Shown: positions 35,471 through 46,661 of the stretch, one piece after another
Layout: each line of letters begins with the position of its first letter
Numbering within the stretch: position 1 is the stretch's first letter
DNA from: Nemertoderma westbladi
Lineage: Eukaryota; Xenacoelomorpha; Nemertodermatida; Nemertodermatidae
NCBI GenBank assembly: GCA_032718475.1
Contig: JAUCBJ010002000.1
Coordinates: forward strand, 1 to 64,000
Direction of reading: 5' to 3'
Length of the DNA: 64,000 nt
The notes under the pieces: model-generated
Seen by the model: the letters and a program-made list of their open reading frames with translations, nothing else
The model's database searches: none
Told to the model about the DNA's origin: nothing
Program-made: the position numbers and the translations under genes

Positions 35471-35957
35471 TGAACTGATAATATTGGCTGCAAGGGTTGT
35501 CAAAAATTTATTGAGCTCCAATTAATTGCAATTAATTAATTGCTCACTTTTTGATAATTTAATAATTGCTAGGGCAATGTCCAATTAATTGAAAAAAAAT
35601 TGATAAATTAGATCAATTAATTGCCCATCCCATCTTAATGCCTCTCCGATTATTTAAACATAGTATACTATACAGTATAATATAATAAATACCCGAATGC
35701 ACTGCTGAGCTCACCAGTCAGTCACCATACCTCTACATCATAGCAGTTAGAAATTGGCTGAACGATTATACTGTAAATTATAGGCCTAAATCACCAAACT
35801 GTAACTATTGTTATACTGCCCACCCCGCCCCTGCATTGAAGTCTCGAGTTGCCCGATATTTTAAGGAAACAAATACTGGTTGTGGACAATGGGTATGTAG
35901 CTACGGAAAAAACTGATACAAAGGAAAGGTAGTGGTTGGACTAATTTAGTAAACCAT

Positions 35958-38031
35958 TTGAAATCTCAACATCCCGAGTGGTCTTTGTTTGAGGATGGGC
36001 AATCGACGCTTCAAGGGTTCGCTGTACCCAGTTTGCCACAGAATATCCACGATTGGCTGGAGTGGGTCTGCGTGGGTATGAAGCCCTTCTCATTTGTAAC
36101 TGACCCTCTCACATGCAAGTATACCAATCTGAATCCAATATCTATTAATAGCTTCAAAAAATATATGGAATCTGTAGTAAAGAAGGTGGAGCTCTCTATT
36201 TCGGAAGAGCTCCCTGAACAATTTGCGATAATTTTAGATGGATGGAGCAAGCACAGTACACATTATGTGGCTGTGTTTGCTAGTTGGGAAAATTTGAATG
36301 TCCCAGAAGGATATTCTACTGCACTTCTAGCATTTAGCCCAATACAAGAAGAAACAGAATTCACAGCTACAGCACATCGGGATTTTCTAGAATGGGTATT
36401 ATTATTGTTATTATTATCTTTGTTTAATCTGACACTATAGGTCCATTGTAGGTACAAGATATATTTAATTACATATATACAGTAGTAGAAGTATACAGAC
36501 CACATTATATAAATTTACCTAGACAACAGAATAAAAACAAAATCAGAAATTTAGGTTACCCCAAGCACCACTAACCACCTCTTGCGCAACACCGAGAGAG
36601 AAACGTTAGCAATTTAATGAATAAGGATGTTTTGTGAAACATCAATACGTCGTAGCAAAGAAAAAAATATTACTTCTCTGCATAGCCCTAAAAGTATTGA
36701 TCCTATTATTTACAAAAATTTCACTAGCGTCCTCAGTTCTAGAATATTTGAAAAGTGATCTAAAAGCAGTATTATAAGCTACCTTAACCTTGCGCAAATT
36801 CTCAACACGAGATATAGACCAGAGTGAACAACAGTACATGCTGTAACAGTAGGATCTAAATAAGGTTAACTTTACTTCATATGAACAATTCGAAAATAAT
36901 CTAGCAATCTGGTTACCCCTACAATACATTTCATATCTGATTCATCGCTTAGATCGCAGGTAATTGTATGACAAAGGTAATTAACCTCCTTAACACAATG
37001 TAATAGTTTACCACAGTGATATACATCACCAGCACGGTTAATTCTATAAGGAAGAAAATACATACATACATACTGTATTAGTTGAGGTGTTCCATCACTC
37101 AATGTCTAATGTGGTTTGTATAGTTGGAGATAATGCAGAAACAAATAAAGCATTAAGCAGGCTCTGTGGAAAACCATTCATAGGGTGTGCTTCACATCGC
37201 TTCAACTTGGCAGTTAATAAGGAGCTCGAAAAGCACAAGATACTCTTAGACAAGGTGAATAGTCTAATGGTTAAGTTGAAGAATCTCAAGTTGGCTGGTC
37301 AGTTGCGATTGTATACGAACTTGCGCCCTGTACAAAGGAACACTACAAGATGGAGCTCAACAGCTGCTATGGTCAACAGATACTTTGAATTAAAACCGCA
37401 TCTTACTTCATTTGAAGATTGTCCTGACATTATGGACTTGGTTTATCTCCACATGAAAACAATGTCCTACAAGAGGTTCAAAAACTTATTAATAAATTTG
37501 ATTCCGTGACAAAGGCTCCGATTCCGCGACAGAGGGAGTCCTTAGATATTTCGGTTGTAAGACTGCTTTTCGATAGTGTTATTGAGTCCCACCCAGAGAC
37601 TAAGTTCTATTTAGGGGAAAATGCTCCAATAATATATTCTAAAGATTTTGAGAACAGAATCACCTAGATAGTGAATAAAAAAGAATTATTATTAACTGCA
37701 AATGAATATTCTGCTGTTGATAACCTGAAACGGAGATCTAGAGATGGAGGTACCAGTATTGAAGATGCTACCATTGCTGACGGCCCTTCGCAACTAGTTT
37801 CAAATGAAAACTTTGCAAGTGAGATATTGAAGAGGAAAAAAGTAAAATTATCTGATTACTTTGATTGTCGCTTTCTGCTACCAACCAGCGATATTGTAGA
37901 ACGCTTTTTCTCATTGGTGGGATATTGTTTTAGTGATTACCACCAGGCTCTTCTACCAATGAATTTAGAAATTTTTAAAAGTGAATAGACGTTTTTGGAA
38001 TGTGGCAACTGTTTCTGAAATACTCAATGAA
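35958..38031 (+). pseudogene. hAT transposase pseudogene
   Basis: Frame 35958-36401 continues in phase at 37081 when the LINE and one GTATTA copy are removed. The DDE-type core is indicated by ILDGWSKHS (first acidic region) and by IVGDNAETN followed by CASHRFNLAVN, a pattern of BED-type hAT transposases in invertebrates and oomycetes. The C-terminal half needs a +1 shift near 37474 and again near 37977, after which it reads NRRFWNVATVSEIL and stops near 38031. BED finger upstream is in another frame. Confidence 0.85.
36402..37074 (-). mobile_element. 5'-truncated CR1/L2-like LINE inserted in the hAT transposase
   Basis: The minus strand encodes VYHCGKLLHCVKEVNYLCHT then ITCDLSDESDM, followed by EVKLTLFRSYCYSMYCCSLW and RVAYNTAFRSL-type sequence (36642-37102), the RT thumb and C-terminus of CR1/L2-like LINEs. 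Its 3' end at 36402-36418 is an (AAT)n-type microsatellite tail. The sequence GTATTA lies on both sides (36396-36401, 37075-37080) as a target duplication. Confidence 0.9.
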
Positions 38032-38329
38032 TGAAAACGAAGTTTAATGAATTTACTTAATATCGTGTGTTATTCTGTTATGATATAAAGATAAAATATC
38101 AATGGAAATATGATTATTATTATTATTTTGCTATTAATTTCTTTTATTGCAATTAATTGAATAATTGATTTTTAGAAACTCAATTATTCAATTAATTGTT
38201 TGGCAGCTCAACCAATTACAATTAATTGATTGGTGCCATGCAATTAAATTGCAATCAATTATTGACAACCCTTGATTGGCTGTCTGGCAACTGGAGTAGC
38301 AGGCTGTGCCTGGGGATTATTGGGGAAGC

Positions 38330-38410
38330 CCCGTGACAGGGCCACGCTTCCATACAATACTAACTAACATTCACAGTAACTGGAACTGTAACTTAATAAT
38401 GTTTAAGTAT
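38330..38410 (+). repeat. Imperfect direct repeat flanking the hAT element (right copy)
   Basis: 'cgtgacagggccacgcttcc' to 'ctgtaacttaataatg' matches 35377-35455 with small indels. See the left copy. Confidence 0.55.
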
Positions 38411-38699
38411 GCCAGTAGCCAGCCAGTGATACTTAATGGTAGTCAACGGGAGCTGCAGCCAATGCAATGTTGTAAATATTCATTTCAGAACATGTATTTA
38501 TTTAACATTGGGAGTTCATTATAGTGGCCAGGAACATGTCAGAACTATGAGCATTTATATTCAATTGTCAAAAAACACAGTAATACATTATAAAATGTTG
38601 TATTACTTTAAAAATAAACAGTTTTTATTGATACTCAGAACTAAAAAATCGACTTAGAGGGTTCTGCGTTAAACGTAACGTTTTGGTCCTTTAATTTTA

Positions 38700-38966
38700 T
38701 TACTGATTTGTGACACATTTCACCCAAAACAAAGCCACTACGACCAACGCCTCTACTTCTACTTTTGTACCATGTCCAATTTGACATTGACAAATATCGA
38801 CAGCCTCTATACCCATTTCAAATTTCGAAGTTATACACAAGTCATGGTACCACAGAGAACAGTTATCACAATCTTCCCAATCTATAATGTATCTACAGTA
38901 TACCTTGCAGTTATTCGAAGGATTGATTGAATGACCCAAGACACAAACTTTTCTAATTCGCAACAA
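38700..38966 (-). CDS. Small ORF with PHD-like Cys/His pattern, probably a fragment
   Basis: 88-codon minus-strand frame with NNCKVYC, then WEDCDNCSLWYHDLC. The C-D-x-C-x-x-W-Y-H-x-x-C arrangement is characteristic of the second half of PHD-type fingers, which also occur in retrotransposon ORFs. The first half is poor and the tail has no recognisable partner domain. Gene or mobile-element remnant cannot be decided. Confidence 0.35.
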   Translation of the reverse strand: MLRIRKVCVLGHSINPSNNCKVYCRYIIDWEDCDNCSLWYHDLCITSKFEMGIEAVDICQCQIGHGTKVEVEALVVVALFWVKCVTNQ

Positions 38967-39578
38967 CTACTCTGCTTATTACTACTTTCTAATAATTGGA
39001 CGGATCCAAGAAGTGGATGTCCTTATTTCTCACGCGTGTTTGTTTGTTTTTTTCTTGTTTGTTTGTACACGCAACTTCTTGCACTTAATGTTGATGGAAT
39101 TGGATGAAACTTTGTTTATTAGGTTCATTATTGGACCTAGTAGCGTATGCAAGATTTTGGTTGCGAGGGACCTGTTGCTTGCCTAGCAACAGTGAAATTA
39201 ATTCTAGAATGACCGATCATAATCGTAGAATTCACTCAATCAAAATTCTGTCGACACCCCATAGGGAGCACCTATTGGACATGCTTTATGCAAAATGTAG
39301 CTTTATTTCGTTTAGAATTGTAGGAGAAGATACATTTCTAACGAACAGTGTTTTTTTTAAATAGGTCCTACCAATACTATATTATACTATTATCATACTG
39401 GCTAACCAATCCCGAATATCGTTGCCAAGACAATATCCTATTGGAGGTTTAAATTATCCTAAATTTCGTAACTTCGTAATGCTATCACTCATCGTCATCG
39501 TCAACGCTATTTGCATCATGACTAAATAATATATGAACTAACATTTTTTTTTTTTTTTTTTTTTTATTTACACCGTAA

Positions 39579-39720
39579 ACGAAATTTAAAATAAAATTAA
39601 AATTGCAATTTCGACACAATACAATACAGTTACTATTATTAGAAAAATAAACTTAAAATAAAATTTAAAACTGAAATTTCGGCACATTACAATACAGTTA
39701 CTATTATTAGAAAAATTGCA
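39579..39720. repeat. Two-copy ~75-bp tandem repeat next to poly-T
   Basis: 'acaatacagttactattattagaaaaat' with preceding 'gcaatttcgacac' / 'gaaatttcggcac' occurs twice. It directly follows a 24-nt T run at 39545-39565, compatible with a retroposon poly-A tail on the minus strand. Confidence 0.65.
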
Positions 39721-40124
39721 CTGATATATGGCATCGCAGAATATACTCAGGATCACTGGCCGACATCACCATAATAACCCAACCGGTGTACCACATCACG
39801 ATTCTCTGAGAAAAAGAAGGTAAGAGGCAAAACTAGCTATGCTACTGCTTTCTCTCCTTTTTTTTTTTGAACAGAACATAAAACGAATAACGCACCCCCT
39901 AAAACCATATTACATCAGAACAAAACAAAAATTACAAACAAACGTTCAGTGGTGCAATGATTTTATAATTAAATATTGTGGTATCCCATTATGCGAATAA
40001 TACACGAGCTCGTTCGAGCTCCATTGATGATGGTTGATGATGAGGTTCAGTGTCAAGGTAAGTTGCAGTATAATAATTGAGAGATCTGTCTGGTCCACAT
40101 TGACAACTATTGGGTTATCATACA

Positions 40125-40300
40125 TTATTATTTACGTATTAGGCTGCCCTGCTTATGCGCGTAATTCATTACAACAAACAAACAATAAAATAATAATTGT
40201 GTTGTACAGACGGTACTTGTTGAACGAAACTATGTTTCGTTTTGCGTTTTTCGTTATTAGGCTTCCCTGCATAGGCGCGTGATTTATTACAACAATATTG
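40125..40300. repeat. Short direct repeat pair, ~45 bp
   Basis: 'attaggctgccctgcttatg' with 'cgcgtaattcattacaaca' at 40138-40179 recurs as 'attaggcttccctgcatagg' with 'cgcgtgatttattacaaca' at 40256-40295. Spacing about 118 bp. Confidence 0.65.
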
Positions 40301-40344
40301 ATAGCAATGGATCCGTCCATATTGCCAGCTCTCGATCGCAAGCT

Positions 40345-40475
40345 TGTAAATGAATTGTTGTTATGTGAGTGACAGTGAATTAAGTATACAATGTAATAAA
40401 TAGGACAATATTTTATTATTTCGCTATGGAGAGCATTATCATATTGTACTATTACGTTATATAATTTCTACTTTC
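40345..40475 (-). mobile_element. MITE-1 half copy
   Basis: 'gtgagtgacagtgaattaag', 'ataggacaatat' and 'cgctatgg' followed by 'gagcattatcatattgtact' match both TIR arms of the MITE at 54600-54830 brought together, i.e. a copy lacking the tRNA-like core. Confidence 0.65.
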
Positions 40476-41640
40476 TGGGTCACCTTCAGATTCATTTACA
40501 TTTTCGATACTCGAACTATGAGAAACCTCATCTTCAGTAGCCATATTAACGTCTCACCTCATAATCTATGTCAGTAATTATCCTTCGCTTTTATCATGTT
40601 GACCAAGAGTTGCAGTCTATACAATTGTGATTATGGTGAGATCAGTAACCAAGGTTAATGTGGCTTACCGAGTTTCCGATTTATCACACATATACTCAGA
40701 ATTGTGTCGTAGGTACCTGAACAACCCACTTTTTTCTAAAATCTTAATAATGGTTGAGTCATAATGTTTATTTACCCTTTAAATATTTAGCTACTTGCAT
40801 TTTATTTAATAAATTGTCTCCACCAATATTGAACTAGTAGCACTGCAGTTATTCCTCATTTCATCCCTCATTTTCCATCACTAGTTTCCATCCTTTATTA
40901 CTCTTGATGACATCAATTGTTTATGCAACGAGTGTGCCAGCTTGTGAGGCAGGCATGTACATTATGCAATGCGTATTGCATCAATAAAATTTCTTCTACA
41001 TGCTATCTACACTACAAGTATGTCAACTTTGACAGATATCGGTTTGGTTGCAAATCAACATCCAACAATATGGTTTCTAGGATCGATCGTTCTATGATAT
41101 GCACTACCTGCCTACTAATTATTGACAACAGCTCCATACCTATTATTCTGAAAAACAGGTGATTTGCTAATTTGTTTGCATGAAATTTAGGGTGATATAA
41201 TTAGTTCGCTAATTAGTGTGAACTGGGAGTGAGTTACGCCAAAGTTTGTAATATTATAATATTTATTTAGGTCTTCTTTTTATTTCTTGCTTTTTTGTGA
41301 TGCAAATGCATGATTGATTAATCTGTACATAGTCTTTAAATGTCATCCTGGAACCTATTACATACATGTGCTGCACCATTGCAGACCCCAGCGGGAATAT
41401 TTTAATTATTATCATATGGCCTTCTCACACGCATCAACTTGAGTCTGCGGGAAACTTGTTGATGCAACTTGTATGTATCTGTAACTTGTTGCTGAACTCC
41501 TCACATCTCACATGACATGACACTCCTTGCTCAAGTAAATATCAATTATCATATATAATATTTAACTATTTACATACTTGTGTGTAAAGTAGCACTTTAC
41601 AGTGTGATGACATATACTGGCTGTCAGGCAAATTTCCACC

Positions 41641-41731
41641 TATTGTTTACGAGGTATCCAATGATGGTGTTAAGTAATGTCCCCTTAGTGGACATTACTT
41701 AACGCCGTCATGGTTTACCACGTAAACAATA
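41641..41731. repeat. 91-bp imperfect palindrome (snap-back)
   Basis: Starts TATTGTTTACG and ends CGTAAACAATA; the inner arms GGTGTTAAGTAATGTCC and GGACATTACTTAACGCC flank a seven-base loop. About 42 bp per arm with few mismatches. It looks like a minimal foldback MITE; no clear target duplication. Confidence 0.85.
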
Positions 41732-41954
41732 ACACCAAATACAATACTAAATGTACAGGACAATACAATGCTGTAATGTCCTCTAAAGTTGTAAAGTGAT
41801 AAATAACAACTTGCTGCTAATACTATCGGCGTTGAGTAATGTTACAATTTTGGAATAATATATATTTATTATCAAATAAACACCAAACAATAAACAAACT
41901 ACTACTTGTATGGTATAAATCAACTTACTATGTATAAACTGTCAACTATATATT

Positions 41955-42748
41955 AACAGCCCTATAAAACTAATTGGAGCGATACAGATTTAGACTTAGC
42001 TCTGCATTCTGTGAGAATGGGAAAAAAGATTTATAAAGCGCATAAAGAGTTTGGTATCCCATTTAGAACTCTACATCGTGCCGTGAAATGGGGTTCGAAA
42101 TCAGAAACAAATCCAGGAAGACCATTTGTTTTTACAGAAATCGAGGAAGATTGTTTCATAAAAACTATAAACCATCTAACTGATTGGAAATTTCCTCTAA
42201 CGGCATTTGATGTTAAGCTTCTAGTGAAAGATTACCTGGACAAAGCTGGTCGAGTGACGCGATTTAAAAACAATTTGCCAGGTAAGGATTGGCTTCATGG
42301 TTTCATGAAAAGACATAAGCTTTGGAAACGACTTGCTGACAAAGTGAAACCACAGCGAATTAATGTTAATTCAATTGCAATCAAGGAGTTTTTTGATTAT
42401 TACAAAGAGGAGACTAAAGACATTTTGCCCCAATTCATATCGCACCTCTAAAGAAGGTCTGGAGGTCTGTTTTGTCTGATTGGAGACTTGAAACACGATG
42501 TCAAGGAGGGATTCCAGGTTTTTCCCAGTCTAATGAAACGCTTACTGAGCGAGTATGTTACCTGTACTGCCAATATGATAGCCGGATTTAAGGCTTGTGG
42601 ACTATATCCTTTGGATAGAAATCAGGTTCTGAAGCGCTTAGCTCCCGAGGATACAACTACTGATGTATCAGTGAGAACACATTTAGGAGATTCGGTTCCA
42701 GATCTTCTCTCCAAACATGTTCTTCCAGCAAAGTTTATGTATACATAA
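41955..42748 (+). pseudogene. pogo/Tigger-like transposase relic lacking the catalytic core
   Basis: After a stop and an acceptor-like 'ttaacag' at 41954-41960 the frame reads TNWSDTDLDLALHSVRMGKK then IYKAHKEFGIPFRTLHRAV, a psq-type helix-turn-helix, followed by a CENP-B-type second HTH (PGKDWLHGFMKRHK). At about 42440 it jumps to IAPLKKVWRSVLSDWRLETR, which in full-length relatives lies after the DDE_1 catalytic domain, and ends ANMIAGFKACGLYPLDRNQV...LKRLAPED. About 200 residues of the catalytic domain are therefore deleted, and a frameshift lies near 42500. TIRs and TA duplication were not found. Confidence 0.85.
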
Positions 42749-42816
42749 ATTATATTATAATATAATAATATATATAATAATATATAATAATAATAATAAT
42801 AATAAATATAATCATG

Positions 42817-43329
42817 TATATTGATCAGTTATTACAGTTCAGAAGTATTGAACTGTCAGATACGATATATTATTAGGTATATATTTTTTATTTTTTTTGG
42901 GTATATTGATCAGTTATTACAGTTCAGAAGTATTTAACTGTCAGATACGATATATTATTAGGTATATATTTTTTATTTTTTTTTTGGGTATATTGATCAG
43001 TTATTACAGTTCAGAAGTATTGAACTGTCAGATAAGATATATTATTAGGTATATATTTTTTATTTTTTTGGTATATTGATGAGTTATTACAGTTCAGAAG
43101 TATTGAACTGTCAGATACGATATATTATTAGGTATATATTTTTTATTTTTTTGGTATATTGATGAGTTATTACAGTTCAGAAGTAATGAACTGTCAGATA
43201 CGATATATTATTAGGTATATATTTTTTATTTTTTTTGGGTATATTGATCAGTTATTACAGTTCAGAAGTATTGAACTGTCAGATACGATATATTATTAGG
43301 TATATATTTTTTATTTTTTTGGGTATATT
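42817..43329 (+). repeat. Six-copy ~84-bp tandem repeat with a hairpin in each unit
   Basis: Units begin 'gtatattgat(c/g)agttatt' at about 42817, 42901, 42988, 43072, 43155 and 43240. Each contains CAGTTCA-gaagtat-TGAACTG, a 7-bp stem, and a T-rich tail of variable length. Copies differ at only a few sites, so expansion or homogenisation is recent. It abuts the LINE fragment at 43330 and the pogo relic at 42750. Confidence 0.92.
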
Positions 43330-44110
43330 GTAGTTATCGTAACCACTCACAAACTTTACTTTTAGATTGTTGGGAAGAGCTGGCGATAGTATGTTAAATT
43401 TAACAAATGCGTGGTCACTACTTGAAAAATGCTTCGCAGTATCCACACCTGATACAAATTTAGCGTCGGTAGTAAGCACAAGTTCAAGTATGTGTTTACC
43501 GCGGGTGGGTTTGAGCTGCAATTGCAATAGCGAATTTGGTAATAAAAAATTACTAAATAGATTATAGGTCGCGTTATCAGGATGAGAAGAACTTACCCAA
43601 TCAAAATAGGGAAAGTTCAAGTCTCCTGTAATTACACAAGGGAAATCAACATTACACAAAGTAGTTAAACCGTTATATTTGGGTATTACTGTAATCAGGT
43701 ATGTCAGATCGTGGTGGTGGTCGATAACAACAAATAAAACGAGATTTTAGAGAACCAATCACATCTATAGCGGCTACAGAGAATTCGTGTTCCATAAGAT
43801 TACTTGGCAAAGTCACCGAGTGGCATTTTAAGTCCTTGTGCACCAATGTAACTGCGCCGCCACCACTGCGTTCCTTACGATCGCTGTGTGCTATTACTAA
43901 TAGTAATTAGAACTACCTAATAACATGGCATTCGTGATCTCATCATTTAACCACGTTTCAGTTATGGATACAATTTGGAACAGATCATCTTGAAGAAAAA
44001 GTTTGAGATCTGATAGTTTGTTTTTTACTGATTGGGAATTAAAATTTGTGCAATTAATAAAAGGGTTTGGAGTACTTGGAACCTGTGGTGAGTGATTCTC
44101 TCCTCCTACT
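43330..44110 (-). pseudogene. LINE apurinic-endonuclease domain fragment
   Basis: Read on the minus strand: NCTNFNSQSVKNKLSDLKLF, IVSITETWLND (the ET motif), RSGGGAVTLVHKDLKC, FICCYRPPPRSD, then in 43333-43659 CVITGDLNFPYFDW, LELVLTTD and SSDHAFV. These are the ordered motifs of the EEP/AP endonuclease of CR1/Jockey-type LINEs. Stops interrupt near 43905. The RT that should follow is replaced by the tandem array at 43329, so the element is 3'-truncated, unusual for LINEs. Confidence 0.85.
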
Positions 44111-44324
44111 GGTTTCCCTGGTTAGGAGACCCGGTAACTGGGGACTGTCCCTGAGGGGGTTGTGGACCCGCAGTGGCAGCTGGTCGAGCAGTTACAGATG
44201 AAGGGTTAATCCGTCCCTTTGGTTTTATTTCACTTCCCGCTACAGGACGTGATCCAGGACTACCAGATACTCTTTCGCGATAAACCCACTCCCGATCTCT
44301 TAACTACTACTTGTGCTACTTGTA

Positions 44325-44490
44325 TACTTTTTGTCGGCCTTGAGACCAGGGATTACAAACAAAGTCTGGCGACTTATTTCCAGTGCGGTCCCCCCCAGAA
44401 CTATACTCCCAAGAGGAAACTCCAGTACTCATTTAGCTACCATTCAAGGATTCAAGGATGTGCCCTCAATTTAATTAGCATACGATAAGA
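44325..44490 (-). mobile_element. SINE-2 body fragment
   Basis: 'ccagggattacaaacaaagt' to 'tactcatttagctaccattc' matches the body of SINE-2 at 53480-53600 in the same orientation. The tRNA-like head is missing here. Confidence 0.75.
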
Positions 44491-44494
44491 AAAG

Positions 44495-44980
44495 TACTGA
44501 TTGACAACAATGACATTTATTAATATCCATTAATTAAAAAACAGATTACAAATAAAACAAACCAAATAAAATAGAAGCACAAAATAACTAATAATGAACT
44601 ATATAAATGAACTAATAAAATATGATGAACTATTTAAAAAATATAAACACTAACAAAATATTGAATGGCATTGGGTGTAAGCATAAAAATAAACACTCTG
44701 TCTACGTTATATTGTATGTAAACATTGTCTACTTTAAAAGATATAAAAGATATCACGGCACGGAACATTGGGCAACCATAAAGAACAATTTACTTTATCG
44801 AAATTATAAACTCTAATATTGTATGTAAATTATTATTATTGTATGTATTCGCAAATAAAGCCAGAAGTCGTAGCTCTTCCGTCACCTGAAGACCTTTGCA
44901 GTGAAAGTGTACTGTTGTTCAGATGTGAAATCAGGACTATAAAGTAGTACAGTATACGTTATACTGTAGTACAGTATAAC
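44495..44980. other. No gene recognised
   Basis: Highly AT-rich; short ORF at 44622-44816 has no domain signature. Confidence 0.4.
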
Positions 44981-45150
44981 GAAATCAATTGAACAACGAA
45001 TTGATGGTTGTTCAACAAGACTTTACGGCAGCCCTCATCATCAGCTGGAGACAACACATGGCAAACGCAGAGTTTTATGGCACAAACGCAGATTAAGTTT
45101 CACTGGGCAATGCTGGAAAAGTTCATGCCAGATCTACTTTTCTGGCAACC
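44981..45150 (+). pseudogene. LINE-B internal fragment
   Basis: Contains SIEQRIDGCSTRL, then SWRQHMANAEFYGT and an RLSFTGQCWKS-like stretch in shifted frames, corresponding to residues about 48-125 of LINE-B at 25534. At least two deletions. Ends 'tctggcaaccaacc'. Confidence 0.75.
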
Positions 45151-45487
45151 AACCGTCACGTTGTCAAATAAATCATATTACAGTACTTTACCTACTGTAT
45201 GTTTATTTTTACTCGTTATATTTTAACTTTATATTACTCTAATAAAACTTCTGGAGTTGAGAGAATAAAGGAATTCAAGAATTGTTCAAATGGGAATAGA
45301 GTTGTAACACAACAAAATAAGTAATATAAGAATTCGGTCTAAAAGGCAACAATGCGCGTATGGTTCAATCCCCTATGACTTTATCATCTTTTCAATTTCT
45401 GAACAAAATCATACAACAATTTTAAAATATTATTAATTTAAGTACGCATTCTGTTAAATTATAATATGGTTAGTACAAATGAGTAAC

Positions 45488-46661
45488 AACAGAGAAACAA
45501 CATGTTCCTATCTGTTCAACCGTAAGTAGTCATCATTTTATTTAAACAGGGACACAAAGCGCAACCCTGTTTAAATAATACTGTAAGTAAAATTATCACA
45601 TTGGTTACATTTTTGCATATGTGTTTCGCCGGGATTTGGCGCATCAGCTACACTAACCCGTGCAGTTTTTTTTTCTATTCTACATTTACATTAAATATTT
45701 CGTCTATTAATAAGCGAATATATATAGAAAATCATATAGAAATAATTAAGAAACTGCATCTCATAACATGAACAGCAAAAATTACTAAAGTTAGAACTAA
45801 AGTTATTCTAGTTCCTTCCATTCCCCTGGATATTTTCATTTGTTTCATATTTTTGTATGATGATACTAATGATTAAAGTTATTATTATGAATGCAACAAT
45901 CAACATCCAAACAATCATCTTTTCGTTTTTCTTCGGCGGGGGGTTCTGACATTCGCCTATCGACATAGGCAGGCAATTCGAACAAGGGGTATTGGCTCTA
46001 GCACATTGGCATCTGATGCATTTTCCGATAATCACCTTACATTTGCAGCACTTCATCTTCAATTATATGTTATTATTATTATATTTATATATTGATATTA
46101 TTAGATTGTTCTAGTAGATTGATATTTTATTTCGATAAATTATGTAAATTCAATCTAGAACTCACTTTTCACAATTTCAATTCAATCAATTCTAATTAAT
46201 TTTACTTGCTTGATATTGGTCAGTCAAAAACATAATTCGTTCAACTCAAAATTATATTTAAGAGACCGGATCATGCTGAACATGGTTGTTTAAAATGCCT
46301 TCCTATTATTTTATTTTTATTATAATTAGCAACCATGCACTAGACAAATTATCTCATATAGTGTTGCTAAGGAAATGATTGCTTATTTGATCTGGAATGC
46401 AATGCTATTTGTTTATATGTTTGTGTGTGTGTTTAGCTGGTTTTTGGTGTAGTTAGTTTGATTAACATGTGTCCTGCAAGCGTCAGTGTAGCTGAAACCC
46501 GGCGAAATCCGGCCAAATCCCGGCGAAACAGATATGCAAAAATGTAACCAATGTGATAATTTTACTTACAGTATTTAAACAGGGTTGCGCTTTGTATCCC
46601 TGTTTAAATAAAATGATGACTACTTACGGTTGAACAGATATGAACATGTTGTTTCTCTGTT
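45488..46661. mobile_element. 1.17-kb unit with ~175-bp inverted terminal repeats and a small ORF
   Basis: Left arm 45488-45660 and right arm 46487-46661 are inverted copies, starting AACAGAGAAACAACATGTTC. Each arm contains a further 12-bp-stem hairpin, ATTTAAACAGGG ... CCCTGTTTAAAT (45539-45575; 46578-46613), and a 'tttcgccgggatttgg' phrase. No target duplication could be recognised. A ~70-bp direct repeat (46192-46262 and 46663-46735) straddles the right arm. Between the arms is the minus-strand ORF at 45808-46062. Confidence 0.8.
45808..46062 (-). CDS. 84-residue Cys-rich single-pass membrane protein (putative)
   Basis: Starts MKMKCCKCKVIIGKCIRCQC and continues ARANTPCSNCLP...GECQN, with eleven Cys in the first 40 residues, then a Pro/Lys hinge (PPPKKNEK), a ~22-residue hydrophobic helix (MIVWMLIVAFIIITLIISIII) and a short polar tail. 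The Cys cluster resembles the 'GKCxRCxCxxxxxxCxxCLPxxxGxCxN' pattern I know from invertebrate mobile-element proteins; joining it to a membrane helix is unusual. No signal peptide, so a type III or tail-anchored topology with the Cys cluster cytosolic is possible. It lies inside an inverted-repeat unit, hence may be element-encoded. Function unknown. Confidence 0.55.
   Translation of the reverse strand: MKMKCCKCKVIIGKCIRCQCARANTPCSNCLPMSIGECQNPPPKKNEKMIVWMLIVAFIIITLIISIIIQKYETNENIQGNGRN

Larger units (their letters stand above)
35491..38274 (+). mobile_element. hAT-family DNA transposon with TIRs, 8-bp TSD and a nested LINE
   Basis: Left end CAAGGGTTGTCAA at 35491 and its inverse TTGACAACCCTTG ending at 38274. 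The flank ATTGGCTG is duplicated at 35483-35490 and 38275-38282. Subterminal regions are rich in CAATTAATTG. Coding pieces on the plus strand are a damaged BED zinc finger (CGQWVC ... HLKSQH, 35850-35970), a central part (LPEQFAIILDGWSKHSTHYVAV), then after the LINE insertion IVGDNAETNKALSRLCGKPF with GCASHRFNLAVNKELEKHK and RNTTRWSSTAAM, and a C-terminal dimerisation-like part (DIVERFFSLVGYCFSDY). Frameshifts near 35905, 37474 and 37977 and a stop at 37664 show it is dead. Without the LINE it is about 2.1 kb. Confidence 0.93.

Noticed and set aside
42817-43329. CRISPR-like array (regular spacing, palindromic core)
   Set aside because: Whole units including the supposed spacers are near-identical and the context is eukaryotic, so it is an ordinary tandem repeat.
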